Source: JAKITW01 sp041598875
GTDB taxonomy: Bacteria; Desulfobacterota; Desulfobulbia; Desulfobulbales; BM004
NCBI GenBank assembly: GCA_041598875.1
Contig: JBFHXP010000118.1
Coordinates: forward strand, 1-8,238
Direction of reading: 5' to 3'
Length of the DNA: 8,238 bases
The stretch's first letter is position 1, and every line of letters begins with the position of its first letter. Shown here in pieces: positions 1 through 6,088 of this stretch. The notes under the pieces are model-generated. The model had not been told where the DNA came from. It worked only from the letters and a program-made list of their open reading frames with translations, and searched no databases. The translations under genes were made by a program, and so were the position numbers.

Positions 1-185
1 ATCCGGTCGCAGAGTTCGGGGTCAAGATAACAGGCATTGCCTCCGGGGTATTTCCAGAAAGATCCGGGAGACGGCCCGACCTCGATGATCTCTCGGCTGG
101 TCAGGGTGCCGGTTTTTTCATCGACGTAACTTTCCCTGATACTGTAATGGGTTATTCCCTGTACGGTCTTGGTTGCCAGATACAT
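1..185 (-). CDS. Unrecognised small protein, N-terminal 61 residues only (runs off left edge)
   Basis: Reading leftwards from the ATG at 185-183, the frame stays open to the window edge (61 codons, no stop). The product begins MYLATKTVQGITHYSIRES and continues with an acidic stretch, then a segment with SPGSFWKYPGG and two cysteines (NACYLDPELC). There is no signal peptide or membrane segment, so it is probably cytosolic. The alternation of charged and aromatic residues looks like real protein, and I have an impression of similar short hypothetical proteins in deltaproteobacteria, but I cannot name a family. The ribosome binding site is weak (only a GG about 10 nt upstream). The gene diverges from the polyferredoxin gene, and the 75-bp gap with an FNR-like palindrome lies between them, so the two could share a regulator. 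The function is unknown. Confidence 0.6.
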   Translation of the reverse strand, partial: MYLATKTVQGITHYSIRESYVDEKTGTLTSREIIEVGPSPGSFWKYPGGNACYLDPELCDR

Positions 186-213
186 GATCGATTGCCGGGA
201 AAAAAAGTGCAGG

Positions 214-227
214 TTGACTTAGATCAA
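214..227 (+). promoter_or_regulatory. FNR/CRP-family (FNR/Dnr-like) operator
   Basis: The sequence TTGACTTAGATCAA matches the FNR/Dnr consensus TTGAT-N4-ATCAA at 9 of 10 defined positions (C for T in the left arm). Its centre is at 220.5. Measured from the extended -10 box at 246-254, this places it about 41.5 bp upstream of the predicted transcript start at 261/262, the standard position for a class II FNR-type activator. A sensor of low oxygen or nitrogen oxides is therefore likely to switch on the downstream iron-sulfur membrane protein gene. Which family member binds here cannot be told from the site. Confidence 0.65.
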
Positions 228-245
228 GGATTCCATTGGCTGTCA

Positions 246-254
246 TGCTAGAAT
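246..254 (+). promoter_or_regulatory. Extended -10 element of the polyferredoxin promoter
   Basis: TG at 246-247, one base, then TAGAAT at 249-254 forms an extended -10 (TGnTAnAAT). No -35 hexamer stands at 16-18 bp; the FNR-like box covers that position instead, as in activator-dependent promoters. The predicted start of transcription, 7 bases after the hexamer, falls on 261-262, which is the ATG of the next gene. The mRNA may therefore have no leader. Confidence 0.5.
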
Positions 255-260
255 AGCCCC

Positions 261-1289
261 ATGGAAACAGTGACCGCGTTTATCAGTGATTTGTGGAAAG
301 GCCGGCGTCTTGGCACCCTGCGTACTTTGGTCCAGGGTGCATTTGCCGCTGTAACCCTATATGCCGGGTACAGATTTTACCTCTTTTATCTCTGGGGCGT
401 CGGCCGATCCGATTACTTTGTGTCGCGACCACCCTCGGTGGAGGGGTTTCTGCCCATCGGAGCCCTGGTGGGGTTGAAACGTCTTGTTGTCAGCGGCCAG
501 TATGACATGATTCATCCGGCAGGGCTGACCATCTTTATCGCAGCCCTGGTCATTGCCTTTGCCGCGCGCAAGGGGTTCTGCGGCTGGATATGCCCGGTGG
601 GTTTTGCCTCCAACCTTGCGGAAAAGGCCGGCCGGAAGCTGAAAATTCTCTGGCGTCCATCTCCGTGGCTTGACATCCCGCTTCTTTCCCTGAAATATAT
701 CCTGCTCTTTCTTTTCATCTACCTCATTGTCGTCAAGATGACCCCGGCCCAGATCGAGGAGTTTCATTCCTCTCCCTACAATCTGGCGGTGGACGCCAAG
801 ATGCTGCTCTTTTTTCTCTCCCCCTCCGGCCTTTCGGCGGCAATTCTTCTCTTTCTGACCCTGATCTCCTTTGTCATCCGCAACTTCTGGTGCCGGTATC
901 TCTGCCCCTATGGCGCCCTTCTCGGGATAATCGCCCTGTTCAGCCCCCAGCAGATCAGGCGGGATGAGGCCACCTGCATTGACTGCGGGAAATGTGAAAG
1001 GGTCTGCCCCGGCTCGATCAGGATTACCTGGCACAGAACTGTGCGTACCGCCGAGTGTGTCGGCTGCGGTCAGTGCACCTCGGTCTGTCCGGTGCCTGAT
1101 TGTCTCCGGAACACCGTGCCGGTTGCCGGCAAGGTGTCGTCCCTTTTTCTTCCGGCAGTCACGGTGGGGATATTTCTTTTGATCTATCTTGCTGCCCTGG
1201 TTACCGGCCACTGGTACAGCGAGATCCCGCCCGAGGTGCTGAAAGAGTTTTATATGATTCTCGCCGAGCTCCCCCATCCCGGGGTGTAA
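261..1289 (+). CDS. NapH/NosR-like membrane polyferredoxin (4Fe-4S binding protein)
   Basis: Polytopic inner-membrane iron-sulfur protein of 342 residues. Hydrophobic segments lie at about 22-45, 87-103, 137-158, 181-206 and 296-315. Two CxxxCP motifs of the NapH/NosR/CcoG type (Fer4_5-like) sit at the ends of membrane segments: C107/C111 in CGWICPVG and C211/C215 in CRYLCPYG. A ferredoxin-like pair follows: C239, C242, C245, C249 (CIDCGKCERVCP) and C266, C269, C272, C276, with an extra C281. This would hold two [4Fe-4S] clusters on one face of the membrane. In this family such proteins pass electrons between quinol and a periplasmic reductase, or serve its maturation. There is no nap, nos or mau gene beside it, so the partner is unknown and a more specific name is not justified. 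The ATG at 261 lacks a Shine-Dalgarno sequence and coincides with the predicted transcript start. GTG at 270 is an alternative start, also without a Shine-Dalgarno. The FNR-like box at 214-227 fits an anaerobic electron-transfer role. Confidence 0.88.
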   Translation: METVTAFISDLWKGRRLGTLRTLVQGAFAAVTLYAGYRFYLFYLWGVGRSDYFVSRPPSVEGFLPIGALVGLKRLVVSGQYDMIHPAGLTIFIAALVIAFAARKGFCGWICPVGFASNLAEKAGRKLKILWRPSPWLDIPLLSLKYILLFLFIYLIVVKMTPAQIEEFHSSPYNLAVDAKMLLFFLSPSGLSAAILLFLTLISFVIRNFWCRYLCPYGALLGIIALFSPQQIRRDEATCIDCGKCERVCPGSIRITWHRTVRTAECVGCGQCTSVCPVPDCLRNTVPVAGKVSSLFLPAVTVGIFLLIYLAALVTGHWYSEIPPEVLKEFYMILAELPHPGV

Positions 1290-1321
1290 TAAAGGCCAAG
1301 ATACCCTGTAGTTATTTATCT

Positions 1322-1357
1322 TTCGCCATTCGCCATTCCGCGGTTCGATATTCGTTA
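1322..1357 (+). repeat. Degenerate 7-bp tandem repeat (TTCGNNA type)
   Basis: Units in order are TTCGCCA, TTCGCCA, TTCCGCGG, TTCGATA and TTCGTTA, followed by TTC. That is five units with a 7-bp period and one 8-bp unit. The array lies in the 106-bp gap between the convergent polyferredoxin and putA genes. It has no dyad and no T-run, so it is not a typical terminator, and I found no other terminator in this gap. It resembles the short heptanucleotide arrays found in intergenic DNA of several bacteria; no role can be read from it. Confidence 0.5.
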
Positions 1358-1395
1358 TTCAAATCTGTAGCAGTGAAACCCTCTTCTAGCAGGCC

Positions 1396-4383
1396 TCACT
1401 CGATCTCCGGAGCGAACCCCCGGCGCATGGTGTTTTCCGTCACAGTGCGGGGTTCCATGAACTGGAGGAGATAGTCCGGCCCGCCCGCCTTGGAGCCGAT
1501 GCCCGACATCTTGAACCCGCCGAAAGGCTGGCGGTTCACCAGGGCGCCGGTGATTCCCCGGTTAAGGTAGAGATTGCCGACCCGGAAATCCTTTCTCGCC
1601 TGCTCGAGATGGCGCGGACTGCGGCTGAAGACCCCTCCGGTCAGGGCATAGGGAGTGGAGTTGGCCAGTTCCAGGGCATGACTGAATGAGTTAGCCCGCA
1701 TCAGGGAGAGAACCGGCCCGAAGATCTCTTCCTGGGCAAGCCGGTGTTGGGGCAGGATGCCGGTAAAAATGGCCAGGGGCGCATAGTAGCCGCTCTCAGG
1801 CGCCGTGGTTTCCAGCAGCAGTTCTCCTTCCTCTTTGCCGATACTGATATACTCCCTTGTTTTTTTCATGGCCGCGGCACTGACCATCGGACCGATGACG
1901 TTGGTCGGGTTTTCGGCCGGGCCGATGGAAAGCGAGGCTGCCGCCTCCCGCAGCCGCCCGGCAAAGATGTCGTGCAGAGAATCGACCACGATCACCCGGG
2001 AGCAGGCTGAGCATTTCTGTCCCTGAAACCCGAAGGCCGAGCGGAGCACATGGCTGACCGCCTCGTCCAGGTCCGCGTCATCATCAATGATGATCGCATT
2101 TTTTCCGCCCAGTTCGGCAATGACCCTTTTGATCTGTCTCTGCCCCGGACCTCCCTCGGAAGCCCGTCTGGCGATACGCTGCCCGATTTCCCGGGAGCCG
2201 GTAAAGGCGATCAGGGCCACGGCGGGATGATCCACCAGAAAGTCGCCGATCTGCTCACCCCGGCCTGGCAGAAAATGAAAAAGTCCTGAGGGGAGGCCGG
2301 CGTTCAAAAAGATCTCAGCGAGCAGGGCGCCGGTAACCGGCGAGAGGTTGGACGGTTTGTAGAGGACCGGGTTGCCGGTGACCAGGGCGGCGGCGCACAT
2401 CCCGCAGCTGATTGCCAGGGGGAAGTTCCATGGCGCGATCACCGCGGTGATCCCCCGGGGTTGATAAAAATAGAGGTTGCTCTCGCCCGGCGCCTGGCCC
2501 AGGGGGTGATTGTCGCTCAGGCGGATCATCTCGCGGCCGTAGTATTCAAGGAAATCAATGGCCTCGGCGATATCGGCATGGGCCTGGTCCCACTGCTTGC
2601 CGACCTCGAGGATCTGCCAGGCGGCCAGGGTGAAAATGTCCCGGCGCATCTTTTCCGCTGCCTTGAAGAGTACCGCTGCCCTTTTTTCCGGCGGGGTCTC
2701 CCGCCACATGTCCTGCGCCTGTTCCGCGGCGCGAATTGCCTGCTCGATATGTTCCTGGCCGCACTGGGCCGCGCGGCCGATGATTTCGTCGGGTGCTGCC
2801 GGGTTAACCGATTCAACCGTCCCGGCGGTGTGGATCTGTTCGCCATTGATAATCAGCGGGCAGTTTCTGCCAAGCTGTGACCGGACCGTTTCCAGCGCCA
2901 GAAGGAAATCGCTGCGGGTGTCGTCCCGGGTGAAATCAGCGGCAGGTTCGTTGGCAAAGGGCGGTAGCGGGGCCGGAGAGGTTGGGGCGGATTTCGGCTC
3001 TCTGCGAATCTGATGGTCCTCTTCCGCTTCATGGGCTGGATCAAGGAGCAGGAGTTCCTGGTCGACATGTTCTGCAAAGCTCTGCCGGAGAAAGGAGTCG
3101 TTGGCGGTATTTTCCAGAAGCCGCCGCACCAGATAGGACATGCCGGGCAACATCTCGCCGAACGGACAGTAAAGCCGTACCCGTCCCGTTTCCCGGAGAA
3201 GGGCGCGGCGGATCGGTACTGCCATGCCGTAGAGCACCTGGAATTCGTATCGCTCATCCGGGACCCCGGTGGCCCGGGCCTGCTCGAGAACCGCGGCAAT
3301 GGACCGGATATTGTGCGAGGCGCAGGCCAGGTGGCAGATCTCATGGTTGGCGAGAATGAGCGTTGCCAGCCGTTCAAAACAGGCATCAGTGGTCTTCTTG
3401 TCGGCAAAGACCGGGCTCTCCCAGCCGTTCTGCCGGGCAGTGGCGTTTTCGTAATCCCAGTACGCCCCCTTGACAAGGCGGACCGAGATCGGCAGGTTTT
3501 CGTTTTTCGCCCAGCTTAAGAGCCCTTCAAGATCCTTTTCCGCGCTCCGCAGATAACACTGCAGGGCAAGTCCCAGGTGGGGATAGTCTCTGAACTCCGG
3601 GGAGGCGCGCAGGGTTTTATACGCGGCAATGGTGATGTCCTTGAATCGATACTGCTCCATATCGATGCAGACAAAGGCCCTGCTTTCCCTGGCCTTTTGC
3701 AGGAGGGGCCGGAAACGGTCAACAACCCCGGCCACCGAAGCGTCAAAATCTTTGGGATCTGCCTGGGAAAAAAGGGTTGTCGGCTTGACCGCGATATTGA
3801 TTTTCGGGGCATGACCCCAGTCGAGATCGCTGCCGGGTGACGCCAGGGATGCCCATTTGTTCTGGCGGATGGCAAGGGCCTCGAGCAGGTCGAGGTAGCG
3901 CGTCAGGTAGACTTTTTCCTCTGCGCGGCTCAAGGTCGCCTCGCCGAGGATATCCACGGTAAAGGCAAAGCCGTCCGTCCGCAGTGTGGTGATGTTTTTT
4001 ATTGCCTCGGAATCGGTCCGGCCGATGATGAACTGACGGGCCAGGGCGTGAAGGTTGCGGCGCACGATCCTGCCAAGGACCATGGCCATGATCCTGTTTC
4101 CGGCAAGTTTACCCACCAGGCGCCAGCCCGGTGAGGCGGGCAGGATGTCATCGGGGTCGGTGAAATATTCCTCGATGTGCCGGACAAGGGAGTCGGTGCT
4201 GGTGAGGGTGGGCAGGACATCAATGAAGCGGAAGAGCTGGACCTTGAAGCGGTGGTTGTGCATGGCCCGGTCCATGATCCTGCCGGTCCACCAGCTTCTG
4301 TCAAATACCGAGGGCTTCTCATCGGCAACGGCCTTGAAGATAGCCCGGCCCCGTTCCTGGATGCGAGTTGCGATGATCTCCAT
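1396..4383 (-). CDS. putA: PutA: bifunctional proline dehydrogenase / L-glutamate-5-semialdehyde dehydrogenase
   Basis: Oxidises L-proline to P5C with FAD (electrons to membrane quinone), then oxidises glutamate semialdehyde to glutamate with NAD+. The protein has 995 residues, the size of minimalist PutAs such as that of Geobacter, and lacks the N-terminal ribbon-helix-helix DNA-binding domain, so it should not repress its own gene. The PRODH barrel (about 130-445) shows K200 in NIAVKPTTLFS, R302/K305/W309 in VRLVKGAYWDYE, and the proline-binding Y417/R420/R421 in YLVRR. A proline- and alanine-rich linker (about 455-485) leads to the ALDH module (about 505-985), with N653 in PWNFP, K676, the NAD-site segment around FTGSREIG, general base E757 in AELGG and catalytic C791 in GQKCSACSR. 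All expected catalytic residues are present. The frame is open 115 codons further upstream, but I chose ATG 4383 because it has AAGGGAG 5-6 nt ahead and matches where PutA homology begins. It is monocistronic here and convergent with the polyferredoxin gene. Confidence 0.96.
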   Translation of the reverse strand: MEIIATRIQERGRAIFKAVADEKPSVFDRSWWTGRIMDRAMHNHRFKVQLFRFIDVLPTLTSTDSLVRHIEEYFTDPDDILPASPGWRLVGKLAGNRIMAMVLGRIVRRNLHALARQFIIGRTDSEAIKNITTLRTDGFAFTVDILGEATLSRAEEKVYLTRYLDLLEALAIRQNKWASLASPGSDLDWGHAPKINIAVKPTTLFSQADPKDFDASVAGVVDRFRPLLQKARESRAFVCIDMEQYRFKDITIAAYKTLRASPEFRDYPHLGLALQCYLRSAEKDLEGLLSWAKNENLPISVRLVKGAYWDYENATARQNGWESPVFADKKTTDACFERLATLILANHEICHLACASHNIRSIAAVLEQARATGVPDERYEFQVLYGMAVPIRRALLRETGRVRLYCPFGEMLPGMSYLVRRLLENTANDSFLRQSFAEHVDQELLLLDPAHEAEEDHQIRREPKSAPTSPAPLPPFANEPAADFTRDDTRSDFLLALETVRSQLGRNCPLIINGEQIHTAGTVESVNPAAPDEIIGRAAQCGQEHIEQAIRAAEQAQDMWRETPPEKRAAVLFKAAEKMRRDIFTLAAWQILEVGKQWDQAHADIAEAIDFLEYYGREMIRLSDNHPLGQAPGESNLYFYQPRGITAVIAPWNFPLAISCGMCAAALVTGNPVLYKPSNLSPVTGALLAEIFLNAGLPSGLFHFLPGRGEQIGDFLVDHPAVALIAFTGSREIGQRIARRASEGGPGQRQIKRVIAELGGKNAIIIDDDADLDEAVSHVLRSAFGFQGQKCSACSRVIVVDSLHDIFAGRLREAAASLSIGPAENPTNVIGPMVSAAAMKKTREYISIGKEEGELLLETTAPESGYYAPLAIFTGILPQHRLAQEEIFGPVLSLMRANSFSHALELANSTPYALTGGVFSRSPRHLEQARKDFRVGNLYLNRGITGALVNRQPFGGFKMSGIGSKAGGPDYLLQFMEPRTVTENTMRRGFAPEIE

Positions 4384-4517
4384 TGAACTCCCTTGAGTGC
4401 GCGGTTGAGTCGAGACACTGTCTTTACGGCGTGCATTGTCCAAAAGGCCCTTGGGATACATATACATAGTTTTCATCCGGAAACGCCACTTTTTAAAAAT
4501 CTCGGAAGTTGATCCGC

Positions 4518-4561
4518 AGAAGTATGTGCCAGACGTAGTCGAGACGCCTTCGCATACTTCT
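4518..4561. repeat. 11-bp inverted repeat upstream of putA
   Basis: AGAAGTATGTG (4518-4528) pairs with CGCATACTTCT (4551-4561): ten Watson-Crick pairs and one G.T pair around a 22-nt loop. The repeat starts 135 bp upstream of the putA ATG. As RNA in a long putA leader it would form a stable arm; as DNA the half-sites are three turns apart and could bind a dimeric or looped regulator. Neither arm is followed by a T-run, so it is not an intrinsic terminator. Confidence 0.5.
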
Positions 4562-4627
4562 TTGATCTCCCTGATTTTTTTCAGGATTGTCTGTTGGCGG
4601 AGAGGGAAAGGGTCTCGTGATTGTCCA

Positions 4628-4647
4628 GGGGCGGGGATTTCCGCCCC
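4628..4647. repeat. GC-rich hairpin
   Basis: GGGGCGG (4628-4634) and CCGCCCC (4641-4647) form a perfect 7-bp G/C stem around the loop GGATTT. The stem extends by two more pairs past a single bulged A (4627). There is no U-tract on either strand, which argues against a standard terminator. It lies just upstream of the rightward promoter and could insulate the two divergent units or be a protein target. Confidence 0.45.
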
Positions 4648-4705
4648 GGCATGCGCAACTACCTGAAAAGTTATGCTAATCAGAGACGATTCCACAAGAA
4701 TAAGA

Positions 4706-4734
4706 TTGAATTTTTTTTCGCCGCTCACTATAAC
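4706..4734 (+). promoter_or_regulatory. Sigma70-type promoter of the envelope cluster
   Basis: TTGAAT (4706-4711) and TATAAC (4729-4734) stand exactly 17 bp apart, each at 5 of 6 consensus positions, with a T-rich spacer start. The predicted start of transcription is near 4741. This gives a leader of about 125 nt before the barrel gene at 4867. It is the only promoter-like sequence I see for the three rightward genes. Confidence 0.6.
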
Positions 4735-4756
4735 TTAAGGATGACGGCAGTGTTCT

Positions 4757-4777
4757 GGTATCAGGGGAGAAGATACC
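4757..4777 (+). repeat. Leader hairpin in the barrel-gene 5' UTR
   Basis: GGTATC (4757-4762) pairs with GATACC (4772-4777) around the purine loop AGGGGAGAA. A competing pairing, CAGGG (4762-4766) with CCCTG (4776-4780), uses part of the same bases. A run of seven or more T follows about 20 nt later (around 4797-4804), so a weak attenuator cannot be excluded. It does not match any riboswitch consensus I know. Confidence 0.3.
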
Positions 4778-4866
4778 CTGTTGCCTATCGGTTTCTGTTT
4801 TTTTCTCGTCAAGGTGAGGGAGAGGAAGGAAAAATCAGGAGAGAGTGTGTACTTAGGGAGGGGATG

Positions 4867-6021
4867 ATGAAAGGGAAGTGTCTGGTTTGGGCGGCAATTG
4901 GAGTGGTGCTATCTGTTCTGGGGTGGAGTTCGCCGGCTGCGGCAGATATTTGTTGGACCGGTCCTGATGTTGGAGAAGGTGCCTGTAGTTTACCTGCTGG
5001 CCACGTTGCTGGTTGCGTTGCCCCTTTTATTGTTCAGGATCCATCAAGGGATGCCTGCCCAGCAGATAACAGCGCTGCAGACGGAACCGGCAACTATACC
5101 CTGAAAACCTCGACCACCACCGTGGTCAATGTGGTCAGCCGCCAGGTCTCCAAGGCGATCAGGCCGGGTCGGGCCGTGGCCACAAAGACCGCGGAGGTCC
5201 TGGGCAGTGATCCGGTGTTCACCCAATACGCCTCTGGAAACCACTATGGGTTCGGCCTTGCCGCCGGTGACACGGGGCGCGGATTCAACCTCTGGGGCAA
5301 TTTCACCTTTACCGAATCAGACAGCGATCAGGCCCGGCTTGTTTTTGACTCCAAGCTCAACACCTCGATTCTTGGCATTGATACCAGTATCAATGATAAG
5401 ATTGGTGCGGGCATCGCCCTTTCCTATGAGATATTTGATAATAAAACCACATATAATGATGGGGACATGTCCACCAAGGGGTATTCCTTTGTGCCCTATA
5501 TAGCGATGCTTGTTAATGAACATCTCAGCGTTGATCTGCTCGTTGGCTACGGCCTGATTGACATTGACCAGCGGGAGAGTGTCAAGACCAGTTCACTGGA
5601 TGCCGACAAGATCTTCACCCAGTTCAACATCAACGGCTACCATTCGATCGGCAACTGGAACTTCACCGGAACCCTGAGCCTGCTCTATGCCAATGAGAAA
5701 CAGGATGCGTACTATATCGCCTATGACGCCTCTACTATTGACGCTAACCGGGTTGAGCTGGGCCAGTTCTCCTGCGCTGCAGAGGTCAGTTATCTCTTCA
5801 CCTCTTTTGAGCCCTACGCTGCCGTGGCCTATGAAAATGAGTACAAGTATGCCGATCCCCGGGCAGGGACCACCTACGACCACAACGGGTTCCTGGCCAG
5901 CCTGGGCGCCAGGATTCTCATGAACGAATTTATAACCGGAGAACTGGAGGCGAATCATGCCTTTGGCCGCTCCAATATGGATGAGTATTCGATCCTTGCC
6001 AATCTCCGTTACTCGTTTTAG
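4867..6021 (+). CDS. Autotransporter-type outer-membrane beta-barrel protein without a large passenger
   Basis: Exported protein of 384 residues. A signal peptide (KGK, hydrophobic 6-19, cleavage after A26 in SSPAAA-D) precedes a short mature N-region of about 80-100 residues with four cysteines (C29, C40, C50, C64). A polar/basic stretch (TTTVVNVVSRQVSKAIRPG) follows. From about 125 to the end it shows alternating amphipathic strands with the FNLWGNFTF, GIDTSINDKIGAGIALSY and YSFVPYIAMLVNEHLSVDLLVGYG patterns of the autotransporter beta-domain (PF03797-like). It ends NLRYSF, the terminal aromatic that the BAM machinery recognises. Classical autotransporters carry a passenger of hundreds of residues; this one has almost none, so it may be a plain barrel or pore, or may display the small Cys-rich domain. 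The start at 4867 (second of two adjacent ATGs) was chosen for the GGGAGG at 4856-4861 and the signal peptide; the frame is open upstream without either. First gene of the rightward cluster. Confidence 0.85.
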   Translation: MKGKCLVWAAIGVVLSVLGWSSPAAADICWTGPDVGEGACSLPAGHVAGCVAPFIVQDPSRDACPADNSAADGTGNYTLKTSTTTVVNVVSRQVSKAIRPGRAVATKTAEVLGSDPVFTQYASGNHYGFGLAAGDTGRGFNLWGNFTFTESDSDQARLVFDSKLNTSILGIDTSINDKIGAGIALSYEIFDNKTTYNDGDMSTKGYSFVPYIAMLVNEHLSVDLLVGYGLIDIDQRESVKTSSLDADKIFTQFNINGYHSIGNWNFTGTLSLLYANEKQDAYYIAYDASTIDANRVELGQFSCAAEVSYLFTSFEPYAAVAYENEYKYADPRAGTTYDHNGFLASLGARILMNEFITGELEANHAFGRSNMDEYSILANLRYSF

Positions 6022-6031
6022 AAGCGGATCG

Positions 6032-6060
6032 CGGTTGGTTGATCCCTGTTAACCCAGCCG
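6032..6060 (+). repeat. Intercistronic hairpin between barrel and hydrolase genes
   Basis: CGGTTGGTT (6032-6040) pairs with AACCCAGCCG (6051-6060): nine pairs including one G.T and a single bulged C, with a 10-nt loop. No U-run follows; instead a GGAGG stands immediately downstream (6061-6065). It is therefore more likely a processing, stability or translation-control element within the operon mRNA than a terminator. Confidence 0.45.
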
Positions 6061-6088
6061 GGAGGATGGCGGCAACGGGTCTTTCCAC

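Larger units (their letters stand above)
4384..4866. other. 483-bp divergent intergenic region between putA and the envelope cluster
   Basis: This gap should hold the control regions of both putA (leftward) and the beta-barrel gene (rightward). It contains an 11-bp inverted repeat (4518-4561), a GC-rich hairpin (4628-4647), a rightward sigma70-type promoter (4706-4734) and a leader hairpin (4757-4777). From about 4810 to 4863 it is strongly purine-rich up to the Shine-Dalgarno of the barrel gene. AGTCGAGAC occurs twice (4408-4416 and 4537-4545). For putA I see only an AT-rich TATGTATATGTAT-like stretch (about 4457-4469) that could hold a -10, with no convincing -35. Open frames crossing the region on both strands have no ribosome binding site and give protein of no recognisable kind, so I see no gene. 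Confidence 0.7.

Noticed and set aside
214..254. TTGACT as a sigma70 -35 box paired with TAGAAT at 249-254
   Set aside because: The spacing would be 29 bp, far from 17. TTGACT is better read as the left arm of the FNR-like palindrome.
357..1277. 306-residue minus-strand frame antisense to the polyferredoxin gene
   Set aside because: It is Gly/Lys/Arg-rich without domain pattern, and the plus strand has clear cysteine motifs and membrane segments.
4515..4532. Sigma54-like TGGCAC ... CTGC on the minus strand upstream of putA
   Set aside because: The GG-to-GC spacing is one base too long for a -24/-12 promoter and the -12 element is TCTGC rather than TTGC.
4384..4728. N-terminal extension of PutA by 115 residues (frame open to ATG 4728)
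   Set aside because: The extension has no PutA homology or sensible domain, while ATG 4383 has a good Shine-Dalgarno (AAGGGAG) and starts where PutA sequences normally start.
1298..4781. 12-mer AAGATACCCTGT at 1298-1309 and 4770-4781, in direct orientation on either side of putA, like target duplications
   Set aside because: About two repeated 12-mers are expected by chance in 8 kb, and there are no terminal inverted repeats or mobility genes near them.
4621..4866. Upstream extension of the barrel gene (frame open from 4621, with an in-frame ATG at 4741)
   Set aside because: It would bury the signal peptide inside the protein and would start upstream of or on the predicted transcript start; the GGGAGG and signal peptide fix the start at 4864/4867.
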